From NCBI GenBank assembly GCA_016716425.1, contig JADJWJ010000005.1:62001-126000 (forward strand): a DNA stretch of 64,000 nucleotides, in the 5' to 3' direction. Of the stretch, positions 9,633 to 17,739 are shown piece after piece. Below the pieces are notes generated by a model that saw only the letters and a program-made list of their open reading frames with translations, had not been told where the DNA came from and did no database searches. The position numbers were made by a program, and so were the translations under genes. Position 1 is the stretch's first letter, and each line of letters opens with the position of its first letter. This stretch comes from Betaproteobacteria bacterium. GTDB taxonomy: Bacteria; Pseudomonadota; Gammaproteobacteria; Burkholderiales; Casimicrobiaceae.

Positions 9633-10997
9633 AGGCGCGGCCGCCCGGCTCGAAGGGCCGCTGCTCTTCCTGCGGCGCACGCTCGCGGTCGGGCTGCACG
9701 ACGCCGTCGAGGTGATCGGCGCCGACGGCCACCCGCGCCTGGGCCGCGTCGTGGCGCTCGACGACGCGTTCATGACGATCGAGGTGTTGGAGTCGACGTC
9801 GGGGCTCACGCTGCCGGGCACGGTCGTGCGCTTCCGCGGCGAGCCGCTGGCGTTCGGCCTGTCGCCGGGCATCCTGGGCCGCGTATTCAACGGCGTGGGA
9901 CAGGTGATCGACGGCGGCCCGCCGATCGCGGTGCGGCAAACCCACCCGATCGAGGGGTTGCCGATCAACCCGCACGCGCGCGCCGGCCCGCGCGACTTCA
10001 TCGAGACGGGCGTCACGGCGCTCGACCTCATGAACAGCCTCGTGCGCGGGCAGAAGCTGCCGATCTTCTCCGGCGGCGGCCTGCCGCACGACCGGCTCGC
10101 GATGGAGATCGCGCGCCACGCGCGGTTGCGCCACGGCGGTGCGGACGGCGGCCGCGACTTCGCGATCGTGTTCGCGGGCATCGGGGTCCCGTACGACAGC
10201 GCCGAGTACTTCCGCAAGAGTCTCGAGGGCAGCGGCGCGCTCGAGCGCACGGCGCTCTTCCTGAACCTCGCATCCGACTCGTCGACGCAGCGCCTGCTGA
10301 CGCCGCGGTTCGCGCTCACCGCCGCCGAGTACCTGGCGTTCGTCGAGGGCAAGCACGTGCTGGCGATCCTCACCGACATGACGAACTACGCGAGGCGCTG
10401 CGCGAAGTGAGCTCGTCGAAGGGCGAGATCCCGAGCAGGAAGGGCTTTCCGGGCTACCTGTACTCGGACCTGGCGAGCCTGTTCGAGCGCGCCGGCTGCA
10501 TCCGCGGCAACCCCGGGACGCTGACGCAGCTGTCGATCCTGACGATGCCCGCCGACGACATCGGGCACCCGATCCCGGACCTCACCGGCTACATCACCGA
10601 GGGCCAGATCGTGCTGTCGCGCGACCTCGACCGCCGTGCCGTGTACCCGCCGATCGACGTGCTGCCGTCGCTGTCGCGCCTCATGAAGGACGGCACCGGC
10701 GGCCACTACACGCACCCGGATCACCCGGCGCTGTCGTCGCAGCTCTACGCCGCGTACGCGCGGGCCGTGCAGGCGCGCGTGCTCGCGAGCGTCGTCGGCG
10801 AGGAGGGCCTCGCGGCCACCGATCGCCAGTACCTCGCGTTCGGCGCGGCGTTCGAGGACCGCCTCGTGAGCCAGGCGGGGGCACGCACCCTCGAGCAGAG
10901 CATGGACGAGGGCTGGCGGCTGCTGGCCGGCTTGCCGGTGACCGAGCTCACGCGGCTGTCCGACGCGCAGATCGCCGCGCACCTGCGGCCTGCGTGA
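9616..10997 (+). pseudogene. ntpB: V-type ATPase subunit B, split by a one-base frameshift
   Basis: Two reading frames together make a complete B subunit of about 460 residues, the regulatory nucleotide-binding subunit of the V1/A1 hexamer. The first (9616-10410) runs from the N-terminus through SGGGLPHDRLA and the conserved LTDMTNYA and then hits TGA. The second (from about 10390 to 10997) continues with EALREVSSSKGEIPSRKG and PGYLYSDLASLFERAG, the normal sequence after that motif. Restoring one base at about 10390-10391 (TAC-GC?-GAG) rejoins them. Both halves are otherwise well conserved, so this is a recent mutation, programmed frameshifting or a sequencing/assembly error. Confidence 0.88.
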
Positions 10998-11007
10998 GAC
11001 TCTTCTC

Positions 11008-11103
11008 TCACAAAGAGACGCTCAAGGCGCAGAGAAGACCATGCGAAAGCGGACCGGCCTTTCGAGCAGTCCCGGTTTCTCTGCGCCTCCGCGTCTCCTG
11101 TGA
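11008..11103. repeat. Dispersed inverted repeat (CTCTGCGTCTC type) between ntpB and ntpD
   Basis: The left arm TCACAAAGAGACG, then GGCGCAGAGAA, pairs with the right arm TTCTCTGCGCC, then GCGTCTCCTGTGA. A related element lies at 43671-43730 inside the nuo operon. It fills the only long gap between the A/B genes and ntpD, and could form an RNA stem-loop in the polycistronic message. Confidence 0.6.
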
Positions 11104-11116
11104 CGACGCCCTTCCG

Positions 11117-11713
11117 ATGACCGAAGCCACCCCCACCCGCGCCGTCGCGCTGGAATTGATGGACGAGCGCCGCGCGATGCGCGAGGGCTACGTGTTCCTC
11201 GACGAGAAGTGCCTGCTGCTGGCGGGCGCGATCATGGGCGAGCTCGCCCGCTACCACGCGCTCGCGCGGGAGCTCGCCGCCGCGCACGACGCCGCGACCG
11301 ACGCACTGCGCGCGGCCGTGGCCCGTCACGGCCTCGAGGGGCTGTCCGTCTACCCGGCCGCGGCGCAGGCCGACGCGCGGTTCGACGTGCAGCGCCGCTC
11401 GGTGATGGGCGTCCCGCTGCAGGACGCCGCATGGCACCCGGCCGGCGCGCCCGCACCGGCGGCGGCGCACCCGTCGCCGGAGGCGGAGGCATGCCGACGC
11501 GCGTACGCCGCGGTGATCGCGGCCACCGCCGCTGTCGGTGCCGTGGCCGGCAACCTCGAGCGCCTGTCGCTCGAGTACCGCCGCTCGGTCCGCCGCGCGC
11601 GGGCCCTGCAGGACGTGCTGCTGCCGGAGCTCGACCGCACGCTGGCCGGCATCGAGACCCGGCTCGAGGAACTGGAGCAGGAGGACGCCATTTCGATGCG
11701 CCGCCGTGGTTGA
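11117..11713 (+). CDS. ntpD: V-type ATPase subunit D (central rotor shaft)
   Basis: This 198-residue protein is two long helices separated by a short variable region, the fold of the V/A ATPase D subunit that forms the rotating shaft inside the A3B3 head. The N-terminal helix has LLxxKxxLL-like spacing (VFLDEKCLLLAG). The C-terminal helix carries LSLEYRRSVRRARALQDVLL, matching the family's 'RRvNALE' region. It is the last gene of the operon, separated from ntpB by 119 bases that contain a repeat. Without an intact B subunit upstream, the complex might not assemble. Confidence 0.85.
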   Translation: MTEATPTRAVALELMDERRAMREGYVFLDEKCLLLAGAIMGELARYHALARELAAAHDAATDALRAAVARHGLEGLSVYPAAAQADARFDVQRRSVMGVPLQDAAWHPAGAPAPAAAHPSPEAEACRRAYAAVIAATAAVGAVAGNLERLSLEYRRSVRRARALQDVLLPELDRTLAGIETRLEELEQEDAISMRRRG

Positions 11714-11740
11714 ATGGCGGTCTCGCGAAGAGACTGCCCC

Positions 11741-12223
11741 ATGGAAGTCCACAAGACCGCGCTCGTCGGCCACTCGGCCGAGCACATGTTCGACCTGATC
11801 GAGGCCGCCGAGCACTACCCGGACTTCCTGCCGTGGTGCAGCGGCGCCACGATCCTCGAGCGCACCGACGCCGTCGTGGCCGCGCGCATCGCGGTCAACT
11901 GGCACGGGGTGAAGATCGAGTTCGTCACCCGCAACCCGAAACGGCGTCCGGAGTGGATGGCCATTGACCTCGAGCAAGGCCCGTTCCGCCGCTTCGCCGG
12001 AGACTGGCACCTGCGGCCGCTGCTGGACGCCGGGTGCAAGGTGGAGTTCAATCTCCGCTACGAATTCGCGAATGCCGTGATGGCCCGGGTGGCCGGCCCG
12101 GTGTTCGACCGGATCGCCAACACCCTCGTCGACGCGTTCGTCGTGCGGGCCGGGAGCGTCCACGGCCCCGGGACGTTCGCCGGGACCACCGGACAACCAC
12201 CGAAAGGCACCTCGCCCCCATGA
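11741..12223 (+). CDS. ratA: RatA-like START/Coq10-family protein
   Basis: This 160-residue protein matches the Coq10/START lipid-binding fold family that includes RatA and Coq10-like ubiquinone-binding proteins. The recognisable start is HKTALVGHSAEHMFDLIEAA followed by EHYPDFLPWCSGA, and the end is the usual NAVMARVAGPVFDRIANTLVDAFV. The last 20 residues are a poorly conserved Gly/Pro/Thr-rich tail. It starts 27 bases after ntpD, and its stop overlaps the start of the next gene (ATGA), so it may be co-transcribed with the V-ATPase. A role in quinone handling would fit the neighbourhood, but the family name comes from a reported ribosome-binding activity. Confidence 0.85.
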   Translation: MEVHKTALVGHSAEHMFDLIEAAEHYPDFLPWCSGATILERTDAVVAARIAVNWHGVKIEFVTRNPKRRPEWMAIDLEQGPFRRFAGDWHLRPLLDAGCKVEFNLRYEFANAVMARVAGPVFDRIANTLVDAFVVRAGSVHGPGTFAGTTGQPPKGTSPP

Positions 12224-12705
12224 CCGACCTCGACAAGATCGACGCTCTGCGCGCCTCGAAAATCGGCGTCGAGCTGACGCCGGACCAGTGCCGGCGAATG
12301 GCCGACGCGATCCGCTATCGCGACCTCAAGGACGGCGAGGTGCTCGTGCGCGAGGGCGCGCGCGACAACCACCTGTACGTGATCGTCCACGGCAACCTGC
12401 GCGTCGTCCGCGGCGCCGGCACCGCCGACGAGGTGACGCTGTTCGTGCTCACCGCCGGGGATCTCGTCGGCGAGCTGTCGTTCATCGACGGCACCGAGCA
12501 CTACGCGTCGCTCGTCTCGCGCGGCGACACGCACGTGTTCGGCCTCGAGCGCGAGCAGCTGGAGTCGCTGCTCAAGACCGACGCCGACGCCGTCTACCGC
12601 GTGATGCGCGGGATCATCCGCACCGTGCACCAGATCCAGCGCCGGCTGTCGATGCAGCAGGTCGAGCTGACCAACTACATCTACAAGCAGCACGGGCGGT
12701 ACTGA
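12220..12705 (+). CDS. Stand-alone cyclic-nucleotide-binding-domain protein (no DNA-binding domain)
   Basis: This 161-residue protein is a single cNMP-binding beta-barrel (about residues 15-130) followed by a C-terminal helix. It has no helix-turn-helix, so it is not a CRP/FNR transcription factor. The phosphate-binding cassette contains GELSFIDGTEHYASL. The GELS part is conserved, but the Arg that contacts cyclic-nucleotide phosphate is replaced (HYA instead of R-T/A-A), so cAMP binding is doubtful. It overlaps the RatA-like gene by four bases and is followed by a strong terminator. A second protein of the same architecture is encoded at 32457. Confidence 0.85.
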   Translation: MTDLDKIDALRASKIGVELTPDQCRRMADAIRYRDLKDGEVLVREGARDNHLYVIVHGNLRVVRGAGTADEVTLFVLTAGDLVGELSFIDGTEHYASLVSRGDTHVFGLEREQLESLLKTDADAVYRVMRGIIRTVHQIQRRLSMQQVELTNYIYKQHGRY

Positions 12706-12730
12706 AGCGGCTCCTCCCTCACCCGCCCCG

Positions 12731-12800
12731 AAAAAGGGGCCAGGCCCGATTTCCATGAGGCCCGATTTCCATGCTGGAAACCGGGCCTGGCCCCTTTTTT
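12731..12800. terminator. Bidirectional rho-independent terminator with a duplicated 13-mer in the loop
   Basis: The arms AAAAAGGGGCCAGGCCCG (from 12731) and CGGGCCTGGCCCCTTTTTT (to 12800) pair perfectly. The stem extends inward through ATTTCCA/TGGAAAC with one mismatch. T or A runs flank both sides, so it can stop transcription from the cNMP-domain gene (plus) and the convergent TrpB-like gene (minus). The segment CCCGATTTCCATG occurs twice in tandem within the stem-loop. Confidence 0.85.
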
Positions 12801-12817
12801 CTGGCGAATACCGTGCG

Positions 12818-14188
12818 CTACGCCGGCTCCGGCACCGACGGCAGACCCGCCAGCGCCATCGCGAGTTCCGCCTCGTCGTAGTCGAGGTCGGCCAGCTTGC
12901 CGCCGAAGTAGTCGATGTACGCCTGCATGTCGAAGTGGCCGTGGCCGCAGAGGTTGAACAGGATCGCGCGCGAAACGCCCTCCTCCTTGCAGCGCAGCGC
13001 CTCGTCGATCGCCCCCTTGACCGCGTGGTTCGCCTCCGGCGCGGGCACGATGCCCTCGGCGCGGGCGAACAGCACGCCCGCCTCGAACACCTGCGACTGG
13101 TGGTACGCGCGGGCGTCGATCAACCCCAGCTCCTTCAGGTGCGACACCAGCGGCGCCATGCCGTGGTAGCGCAGGCCGCCGGCGTGGAACCCCGGCGGCG
13201 TGAACGTCGAGCCCAACGTGTGCATCTTGGTGAGCGGCGTCAGGTGCCCGGTGTCGCCGAAGTCGTACGCGTAGCGTCCGCGCGTGAGGCTCGGGCACGC
13301 GGCCGGCTCGATGGCGACGATGCCGACCTTGCGGCCGCCGCGCAGCTGCGCTCCCAGATAGGGGAACACGATGCCGGCGAAGTTCGAGCCGCCGCCGGTG
13401 CAGCCGACGATGACGTCCGGGTAGTCGTCGGCCATCTCCATCTGCGCCATCGCCTCCTGCCCGATCACCGTCTGGTGCAGCAGCACGTGGTTCAGCACGC
13501 TGCCCAGCGCGTACTTGGTGTCGTCGCGCTGCGCGGCCACCTCGACCGCCTCCGAGATCGCGATGCCGAGGCTGCCAGGATGGTCGGCCCGCTTGGCCAG
13601 GATCGTGCGGCCGGCGTTGGTTTCCGACGACGGCGACGGCGTGCAGCGCGCGCCGTACGTCTCCATCAGCGCGCGCCGGTACGGCTTCTGGTCGTAGGAC
13701 ACCCGCACCATGAACACCTGCACGTCGAGCCCGAACAGCGCGCCGGCGAATGCGAGCGAGCTGCCCCACTGCCCGGCGCCGGTCTCGGTGACGAGGCGCT
13801 TGACACCCGCCTGCTGGTTGTAGAACGCCTGCGCCACCGCCGTGTTCGGCTTGTGGCTGCCCGCGGGGGACACACCCTCGTACTTGTAGTAGATGCGCGC
13901 CGGCGTCTGCAGCGCGCGCTCGAGCCGCCGCGCGCGGTACAGCGGCGCCGGCCGCCACTGCCGGTACACGTCGCGCACCGGTTCGGGGATGGGGATCTCG
14001 CGCTCGGTCGACACCTCCTGCAGGATGAGTTCCAGCGGGAACAGCGGCGCCAGATCGTCCGGGCCGACCGGCTGGTGCGTGCCCGGGTGCAGCACGGGCG
14101 GCAGCGGCCTCGGCAGGTCCGCCTGCAGGTTGTACCAGGCGCGCGGCAGGCGCGTCTCGTCGAGGACGTACTTGATCGAGTCGTTCAT
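12818..14188 (-). CDS. trpB2: TrpB-like PLP enzyme (TrpB2 family)
   Basis: This 456-residue fold-type II PLP enzyme resembles the tryptophan synthase beta chain, but of the longer TrpB2 type. Diagnostic features are the N-terminal extension with WYNLQADLPRPLPP, the PLP lysine in GVSPAGSHKPNTA (Lys113), the phosphate-binding loop TGGGSN and the ending ILFNLCGHGHFD. TrpB2 joins serine or related substrates with indole, often without TrpA; no trpA is nearby. The start at 14188 is preceded by GGAG at acceptable spacing. It is probably monocistronic, ending at the shared terminator. The true substrate could differ from indole. Confidence 0.9.
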   Translation of the reverse strand: MNDSIKYVLDETRLPRAWYNLQADLPRPLPPVLHPGTHQPVGPDDLAPLFPLELILQEVSTEREIPIPEPVRDVYRQWRPAPLYRARRLERALQTPARIYYKYEGVSPAGSHKPNTAVAQAFYNQQAGVKRLVTETGAGQWGSSLAFAGALFGLDVQVFMVRVSYDQKPYRRALMETYGARCTPSPSSETNAGRTILAKRADHPGSLGIAISEAVEVAAQRDDTKYALGSVLNHVLLHQTVIGQEAMAQMEMADDYPDVIVGCTGGGSNFAGIVFPYLGAQLRGGRKVGIVAIEPAACPSLTRGRYAYDFGDTGHLTPLTKMHTLGSTFTPPGFHAGGLRYHGMAPLVSHLKELGLIDARAYHQSQVFEAGVLFARAEGIVPAPEANHAVKGAIDEALRCKEEGVSRAILFNLCGHGHFDMQAYIDYFGGKLADLDYDEAELAMALAGLPSVPEPA

Positions 14189-14275
14189 GGGAGGGCTCCG
14201 GCGGGCGAGGCGGTCACCGCGTGCGCGGCGCACGCGATCGCGTCGATTCTACCGCGCGCACCCGTCCGGACGCGC

Positions 14276-14289
14276 TTGATGCAGGTCAT
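14276..14289 (+). promoter_or_regulatory. Near-match FNR/DNR-type box upstream of the ygbA-like gene
   Basis: TTGATGCAGGTCAT matches the TTGAY-N4-RTCAA pattern except for the last base. It sits 34 bases before the chosen start at 14324. If real, it argues against the upstream ATG at 14279, which would fall inside the box. One mismatch makes it only suggestive. Confidence 0.3.
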
Positions 14290-14323
14290 GGCGCACGCAC
14301 TGCGCAGGGACGATGCTGGGCGC

Positions 14324-14728
14324 ATGGGAGACGCCCCGACCACGACGGTCGCGCCGCCGACGCGCAAGGTCCACGACGCGGCGCGCCATCCCCGCCTCGC
14401 CCGCGAGCTGGCGACGATGCGGGCGATGCTGGAGATCTACTGCCACGACCTGCACGCCGAGGACCACGGCCTGTGCGCCGGATGCGAGGCGCTGCTGGGC
14501 TACGCGACGCGCCGGCTCGACCGCTGCGTGTTCGGCGACGACAAGCCCACGTGCGCCAACTGCACCGTGCACTGCTACAGCGCCGCGATGCGCGACCACG
14601 TGCGCGCGGTCATGCGCTACGCGGGTCCGCGGATGCTGCGCCGGCACCCGATCCTCGCACTGCGCCACCTGCTCGACGGGCGCCGGCCGGCGCCCGTGCT
14701 CCCGGGCGCGAAGCGTCCGCCCGCCTGA
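14324..14728 (+). CDS. ygbA: YgbA-family protein (nitrous-oxide-stimulated promoter family)
   Basis: This 134-residue protein matches the YgbA family, whose genes are reported to respond to nitrogen oxides but whose function is unknown. The core reads MRAMLEIYCHDLH, then GLCAGCEALLGYATRRLDRC and KPTCANCTVHCY. It holds seven cysteines (positions 40, 51, 54, 68, 77, 80, 84), which suggests metal or Fe-S cluster binding. The start at 14324 is chosen over 14279 and 14288 because the family begins near this point and an AGGGA lies upstream, though at a long 13-base spacing. It is divergent from the TrpB-like gene. Confidence 0.8.
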   Translation: MGDAPTTTVAPPTRKVHDAARHPRLARELATMRAMLEIYCHDLHAEDHGLCAGCEALLGYATRRLDRCVFGDDKPTCANCTVHCYSAAMRDHVRAVMRYAGPRMLRRHPILALRHLLDGRRPAPVLPGAKRPPA

Positions 14729-14776
14729 GCGGGCGCACGCCACACGCGTCCGGCTTCGATCCGTCGATGGTGAGAC

Positions 14777-14833
14777 CCTCCCTCTCCCGCTTGCGGGAGA
14801 GGGTTGGGGTGAGGGCCCGCTTGCGGGAGAGGG
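14777..14833. repeat. Dispersed REP-like palindrome (CCCTCTCCCGC-N-GCGGGAGAGGG type)
   Basis: CCTCTCCCGCTTGCGGGAGA forms a perfect hairpin and is followed by GGGTTGGGGTGAGGG and a second partial copy. Related elements occur at 32137-32205 and 56857-56981. Here it lies between two convergent genes. Confidence 0.7.
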
Positions 14834-14908
14834 CCGGGACGACGGTGGCTCCCTTGTGCCTTCGCCGTCGCCCCGTTCGTGCCCGGGGCGAGGGCACCGA
14901 CGTCGATC

Positions 14909-14935
14909 GAAAAAAGCCCCGCGCAAGGCGGGGCT
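14909..14935 (-). terminator. Rho-independent terminator of the porin gene
   Basis: Read on the minus strand, the hairpin GAGCCCCGCC-TTGC-GCGGGGCTTTTTTC has a GC-rich stem followed by a run of six T. It begins 24 bases after the stop of the MtrB/OmpA fusion gene. Confidence 0.85.
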
Positions 14936-14958
14936 CGAAGGGGTGATCGGGTCTCGGG

Positions 14959-17724
14959 CTACTTCGTCGCCTCGCCCTTCGCCTGCACTTCCACGCGGCG
15001 GTTCGGCGCCAGGCACTCGACCAGCGCCTTGAAGTTCTTCTGGTCGCACTGCACGACCGGCTGCTTCAGGCCGAGCCCGATGGTCTCGATCTTCGCCTTG
15101 TCGACGCCCTTGCTCACCAGGTAGTCGCGCACCGCGTCCGCGCGCCGCTCGGACAGCTTCTGGTTGTAGGCCTCGGTGCCGATGCGGTCGGTGTGGCCGG
15201 TGACCAGCACCACCTCGAGCTTCTGCATCTTCGCCAGGTTGCCCACCACCTGGCTGTCGATCGCCGCCTTGCCCTCGGGCTTCAGCACGGCCTTGTCGAA
15301 GTCGAACAGCACCTTCGAGTCCAGCGTGATCTTCTGCACGGTGGGCGCGGGTGCCGGCTTCGGCGTCGGCGCGGGCTTCGGTGGCGGCGGCGCCGGCTTC
15401 GCCGTCGGCGGCGGCGGCGCATCCATCTTCATCTGCGCGACCGACAGCGGCGGCGCGTCGAACTTGTACGTCACCATGAGGTAGAAGATGTTCTGGTGGC
15501 CGTCGGTGAACGCGTCGTAGCCGTTCAGGTACGACAGCGACGCGTTGGTCGCGACCGCGCCCGCGTACGGCAGCACGTACTGGTAGCCGTTGGTCGCGAT
15601 GTCGTCGTGGCTGTACTTCGCGTACGAGTAGCCGCCGGTGACCGACCAGTTCTTGTTGTAGTTCCAGACGCCCTTCAGGTTGAACCACTGCTGCGTGCTG
15701 CTGTCGAAGTTGTTGATCGGCAGCACGGGCGGGTTGTTGAGCACGACGCCGTTCTGGTAGCCGAACGTCGCAGCGCCTTCGTTGTCCACGTACAGGTACG
15801 ACGCCGACAGCTTCAGGTTGTCCATCGCATCCCAGTCGCCGCCGACGCCGATCATCCACGTCTCGTCCTTGGTCTGCGAGTTCCAGTTGTACGACGCGGT
15901 GCCGGAGCCCGGCGACGCCTGGAACGGCGGCGCGAACGGGCTGAAGCAGTTCGGGTTCGCCGTCGTGCACCAGCCCGGCGGCGGCGTCGGACCGCCGGCC
16001 ACCGTGCCGATGTAGCGGTGGTTCGACGGGTACTTGGTCTCCTCCCAGCTGCCGAACGCATTGAGCCGCACCTTGCCGGACGGGTTCCAGTTGCCGGACA
16101 GGAAGTAGCCCTGCTTGTCGTTGGCGGTGCGGCCGAACGTCACGTCGTCGTAGTCGGTGTTCGACCACACGCCCTCGAACGACACGCCGGCGTTGGGCAG
16201 CGGCGTCCAGTCGAGGTTCAGCTTGACGATGTTGGACGTCGCGCTCTGCAGGTTGAACGACGACGTGTACGCGAGCAGGTAAAGCGGATCGTTTGGCGAG
16301 AGTCCGTTCGTCGTCCAGTTGAGGTCGGAGTCGCGCTTGACGTACTGGTACTTGAGCCGGCCCGACAGCGTGTCGAGCATCGTGTTCTTGTACTCGAGGA
16401 AGAGCTTGTTCGTGTGCGACTTGTCGTAGTCCGGCGCCGTCTGGTCGATGTCGTAGTAGTCCCAGCCAAAGCCCACGCGCTGGCCGCGCGCGAACTTCCA
16501 CCAGACGTCGAAGCCGACGTTGTTCTTCTTGTAGTCGTACAGCTCGTTGTCGCAGTTGCCCGGCACGAACGTGTTGGGCGCGGTGCCCGGCACGTTGCCG
16601 CACCCCAGCCCGGACGCCAGCGGCGTCGTCGGCGCGTTGCCGAACTCGACGAGGTCGGACTTGTTGTCGAGCTTCGTCCAGTAGTAGTAGACGCGCGTGT
16701 CGACGTTGCGCGCGGGCGCGGCGGTCCACGCCAGCGCGAAGCTCTGGTTGACGTGCTCGCCGTTGAAGTTGTCCTCGTGCGGCAGCGTAGGCCGGTAGAC
16801 GGCGCCGGTATTGAGCGCGGTCTGCGACAGCGCGAAGTCGCTGGTCGTCTTCGCCCACGTGTAGCGCGCGGAGAGCACCGACTTCCACGGCAGGTCGCGG
16901 TAGTTGCCCGACAGCGTGAACTTGTTGAACTCGTTGCCCGGCGCCAGGTAGTTCGTGTCGAGCCGGTTGCTCCCGAAGTACGGATTCGTCCACTGCATCG
17001 TCTCGTTGTCGTTCTGGAACTTGCTGTAGTCCCAGCGCACCGAGAACGTCGCCTTGCTCGTCTGGTAGCCGCCCTCCGCACCCCAGTTGCTCGTCTTGAA
17101 CTCGGCGGGGTACGCGAGGTCCACGTAGCCGTTGCCGGGGCTCGTGCCGTTCGCGGCCGAGCCGGGCTTGGTCCCGGAGAACGTCACCTGGCTGCCGTCG
17201 GCGCGGAAGTACCAGGGGCTGTTCTTCTGCCACTCGACGTAGCCGCCGGCGTCGCGGCGGTCCACGCCCAGCGTGAAGTTGTTCCAGTTGCCGCCCGGCG
17301 CCGGCGAGGGCAGCGCGCCCAGCGGGAACGTCGCCGTCAGCAGGTTGCTGCCGTTGCCGTTGTACGGCGACCACGCGTTGGTCGAGTACACGTGCGGGAT
17401 GTCGTTGAGATACGCGCCCGCCTTGAACGTGTCGTAGATGCCGCCGCGCAGGAACATGTACTGGTCGGACCGGCCGAAGTTCTCGCCGTAGCCCTGGAAC
17501 CAGGTCGTGCTGTTGCGGCCCTCGACGCCGACGTTCGACAGCGCACCGTTGCCCAGATCCTGGTACTCCTCGAGCTTCGCGCGGTCGGACGTGCTGGAGT
17601 TGTTGTAGATGCCCCCGATGGTCGCGGTGCCCTGCACGCGCATCGGGTCGTCGGCGCTCTGGCCGAACGCCGGCGCGGCCGCGAAAAGGCTGGCGATCAG
17701 GGTGGAAAGCAGCTTCTTGGTCAT
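14959..17724 (-). CDS. MtrB/PioB-like outer-membrane porin fused to a C-terminal OmpA domain
   Basis: This 921-residue protein has a signal peptide (cleavage near AFGQ, residue 22). A large region of alternating aromatic/polar strands (about 25-765) follows, as in MtrB/PioB/DmsF porins that surround a decaheme cytochrome. Then comes a Pro/Ala-rich linker (about 770-800) and an OmpA-like peptidoglycan-binding domain (about 805-921) with VLFDFDKAVLKPEG, VTGHTDRIGTEAYNQKLSERR and PNRRVEV. Typical MtrB-type porins are about 650-750 residues and lack the OmpA domain. The N-terminal CXXC of Shewanella MtrB is absent. It lies 15 bases after the decaheme gene, so the two form a trans-outer-membrane conduit. 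Confidence 0.85.
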   Translation of the reverse strand: MTKKLLSTLIASLFAAAPAFGQSADDPMRVQGTATIGGIYNNSSTSDRAKLEEYQDLGNGALSNVGVEGRNSTTWFQGYGENFGRSDQYMFLRGGIYDTFKAGAYLNDIPHVYSTNAWSPYNGNGSNLLTATFPLGALPSPAPGGNWNNFTLGVDRRDAGGYVEWQKNSPWYFRADGSQVTFSGTKPGSAANGTSPGNGYVDLAYPAEFKTSNWGAEGGYQTSKATFSVRWDYSKFQNDNETMQWTNPYFGSNRLDTNYLAPGNEFNKFTLSGNYRDLPWKSVLSARYTWAKTTSDFALSQTALNTGAVYRPTLPHEDNFNGEHVNQSFALAWTAAPARNVDTRVYYYWTKLDNKSDLVEFGNAPTTPLASGLGCGNVPGTAPNTFVPGNCDNELYDYKKNNVGFDVWWKFARGQRVGFGWDYYDIDQTAPDYDKSHTNKLFLEYKNTMLDTLSGRLKYQYVKRDSDLNWTTNGLSPNDPLYLLAYTSSFNLQSATSNIVKLNLDWTPLPNAGVSFEGVWSNTDYDDVTFGRTANDKQGYFLSGNWNPSGKVRLNAFGSWEETKYPSNHRYIGTVAGGPTPPPGWCTTANPNCFSPFAPPFQASPGSGTASYNWNSQTKDETWMIGVGGDWDAMDNLKLSASYLYVDNEGAATFGYQNGVVLNNPPVLPINNFDSSTQQWFNLKGVWNYNKNWSVTGGYSYAKYSHDDIATNGYQYVLPYAGAVATNASLSYLNGYDAFTDGHQNIFYLMVTYKFDAPPLSVAQMKMDAPPPPTAKPAPPPPKPAPTPKPAPAPTVQKITLDSKVLFDFDKAVLKPEGKAAIDSQVVGNLAKMQKLEVVLVTGHTDRIGTEAYNQKLSERRADAVRDYLVSKGVDKAKIETIGLGLKQPVVQCDQKNFKALVECLAPNRRVEVQAKGEATK

Positions 17725-17739
17725 GATCTTCTCCCGGCC

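Noticed and set aside
12818..14188. Calling the TrpB-like gene the standard tryptophan synthase beta chain
   Set aside because: The longer N-terminus and motif set are of the TrpB2 type, and there is no trpA or trpF nearby.
14279..14323. Upstream ATG codons at 14279 and 14288 for the ygbA-like gene
   Set aside because: They have no ribosome binding site, extend beyond the family N-terminus and overlap a near-FNR box.
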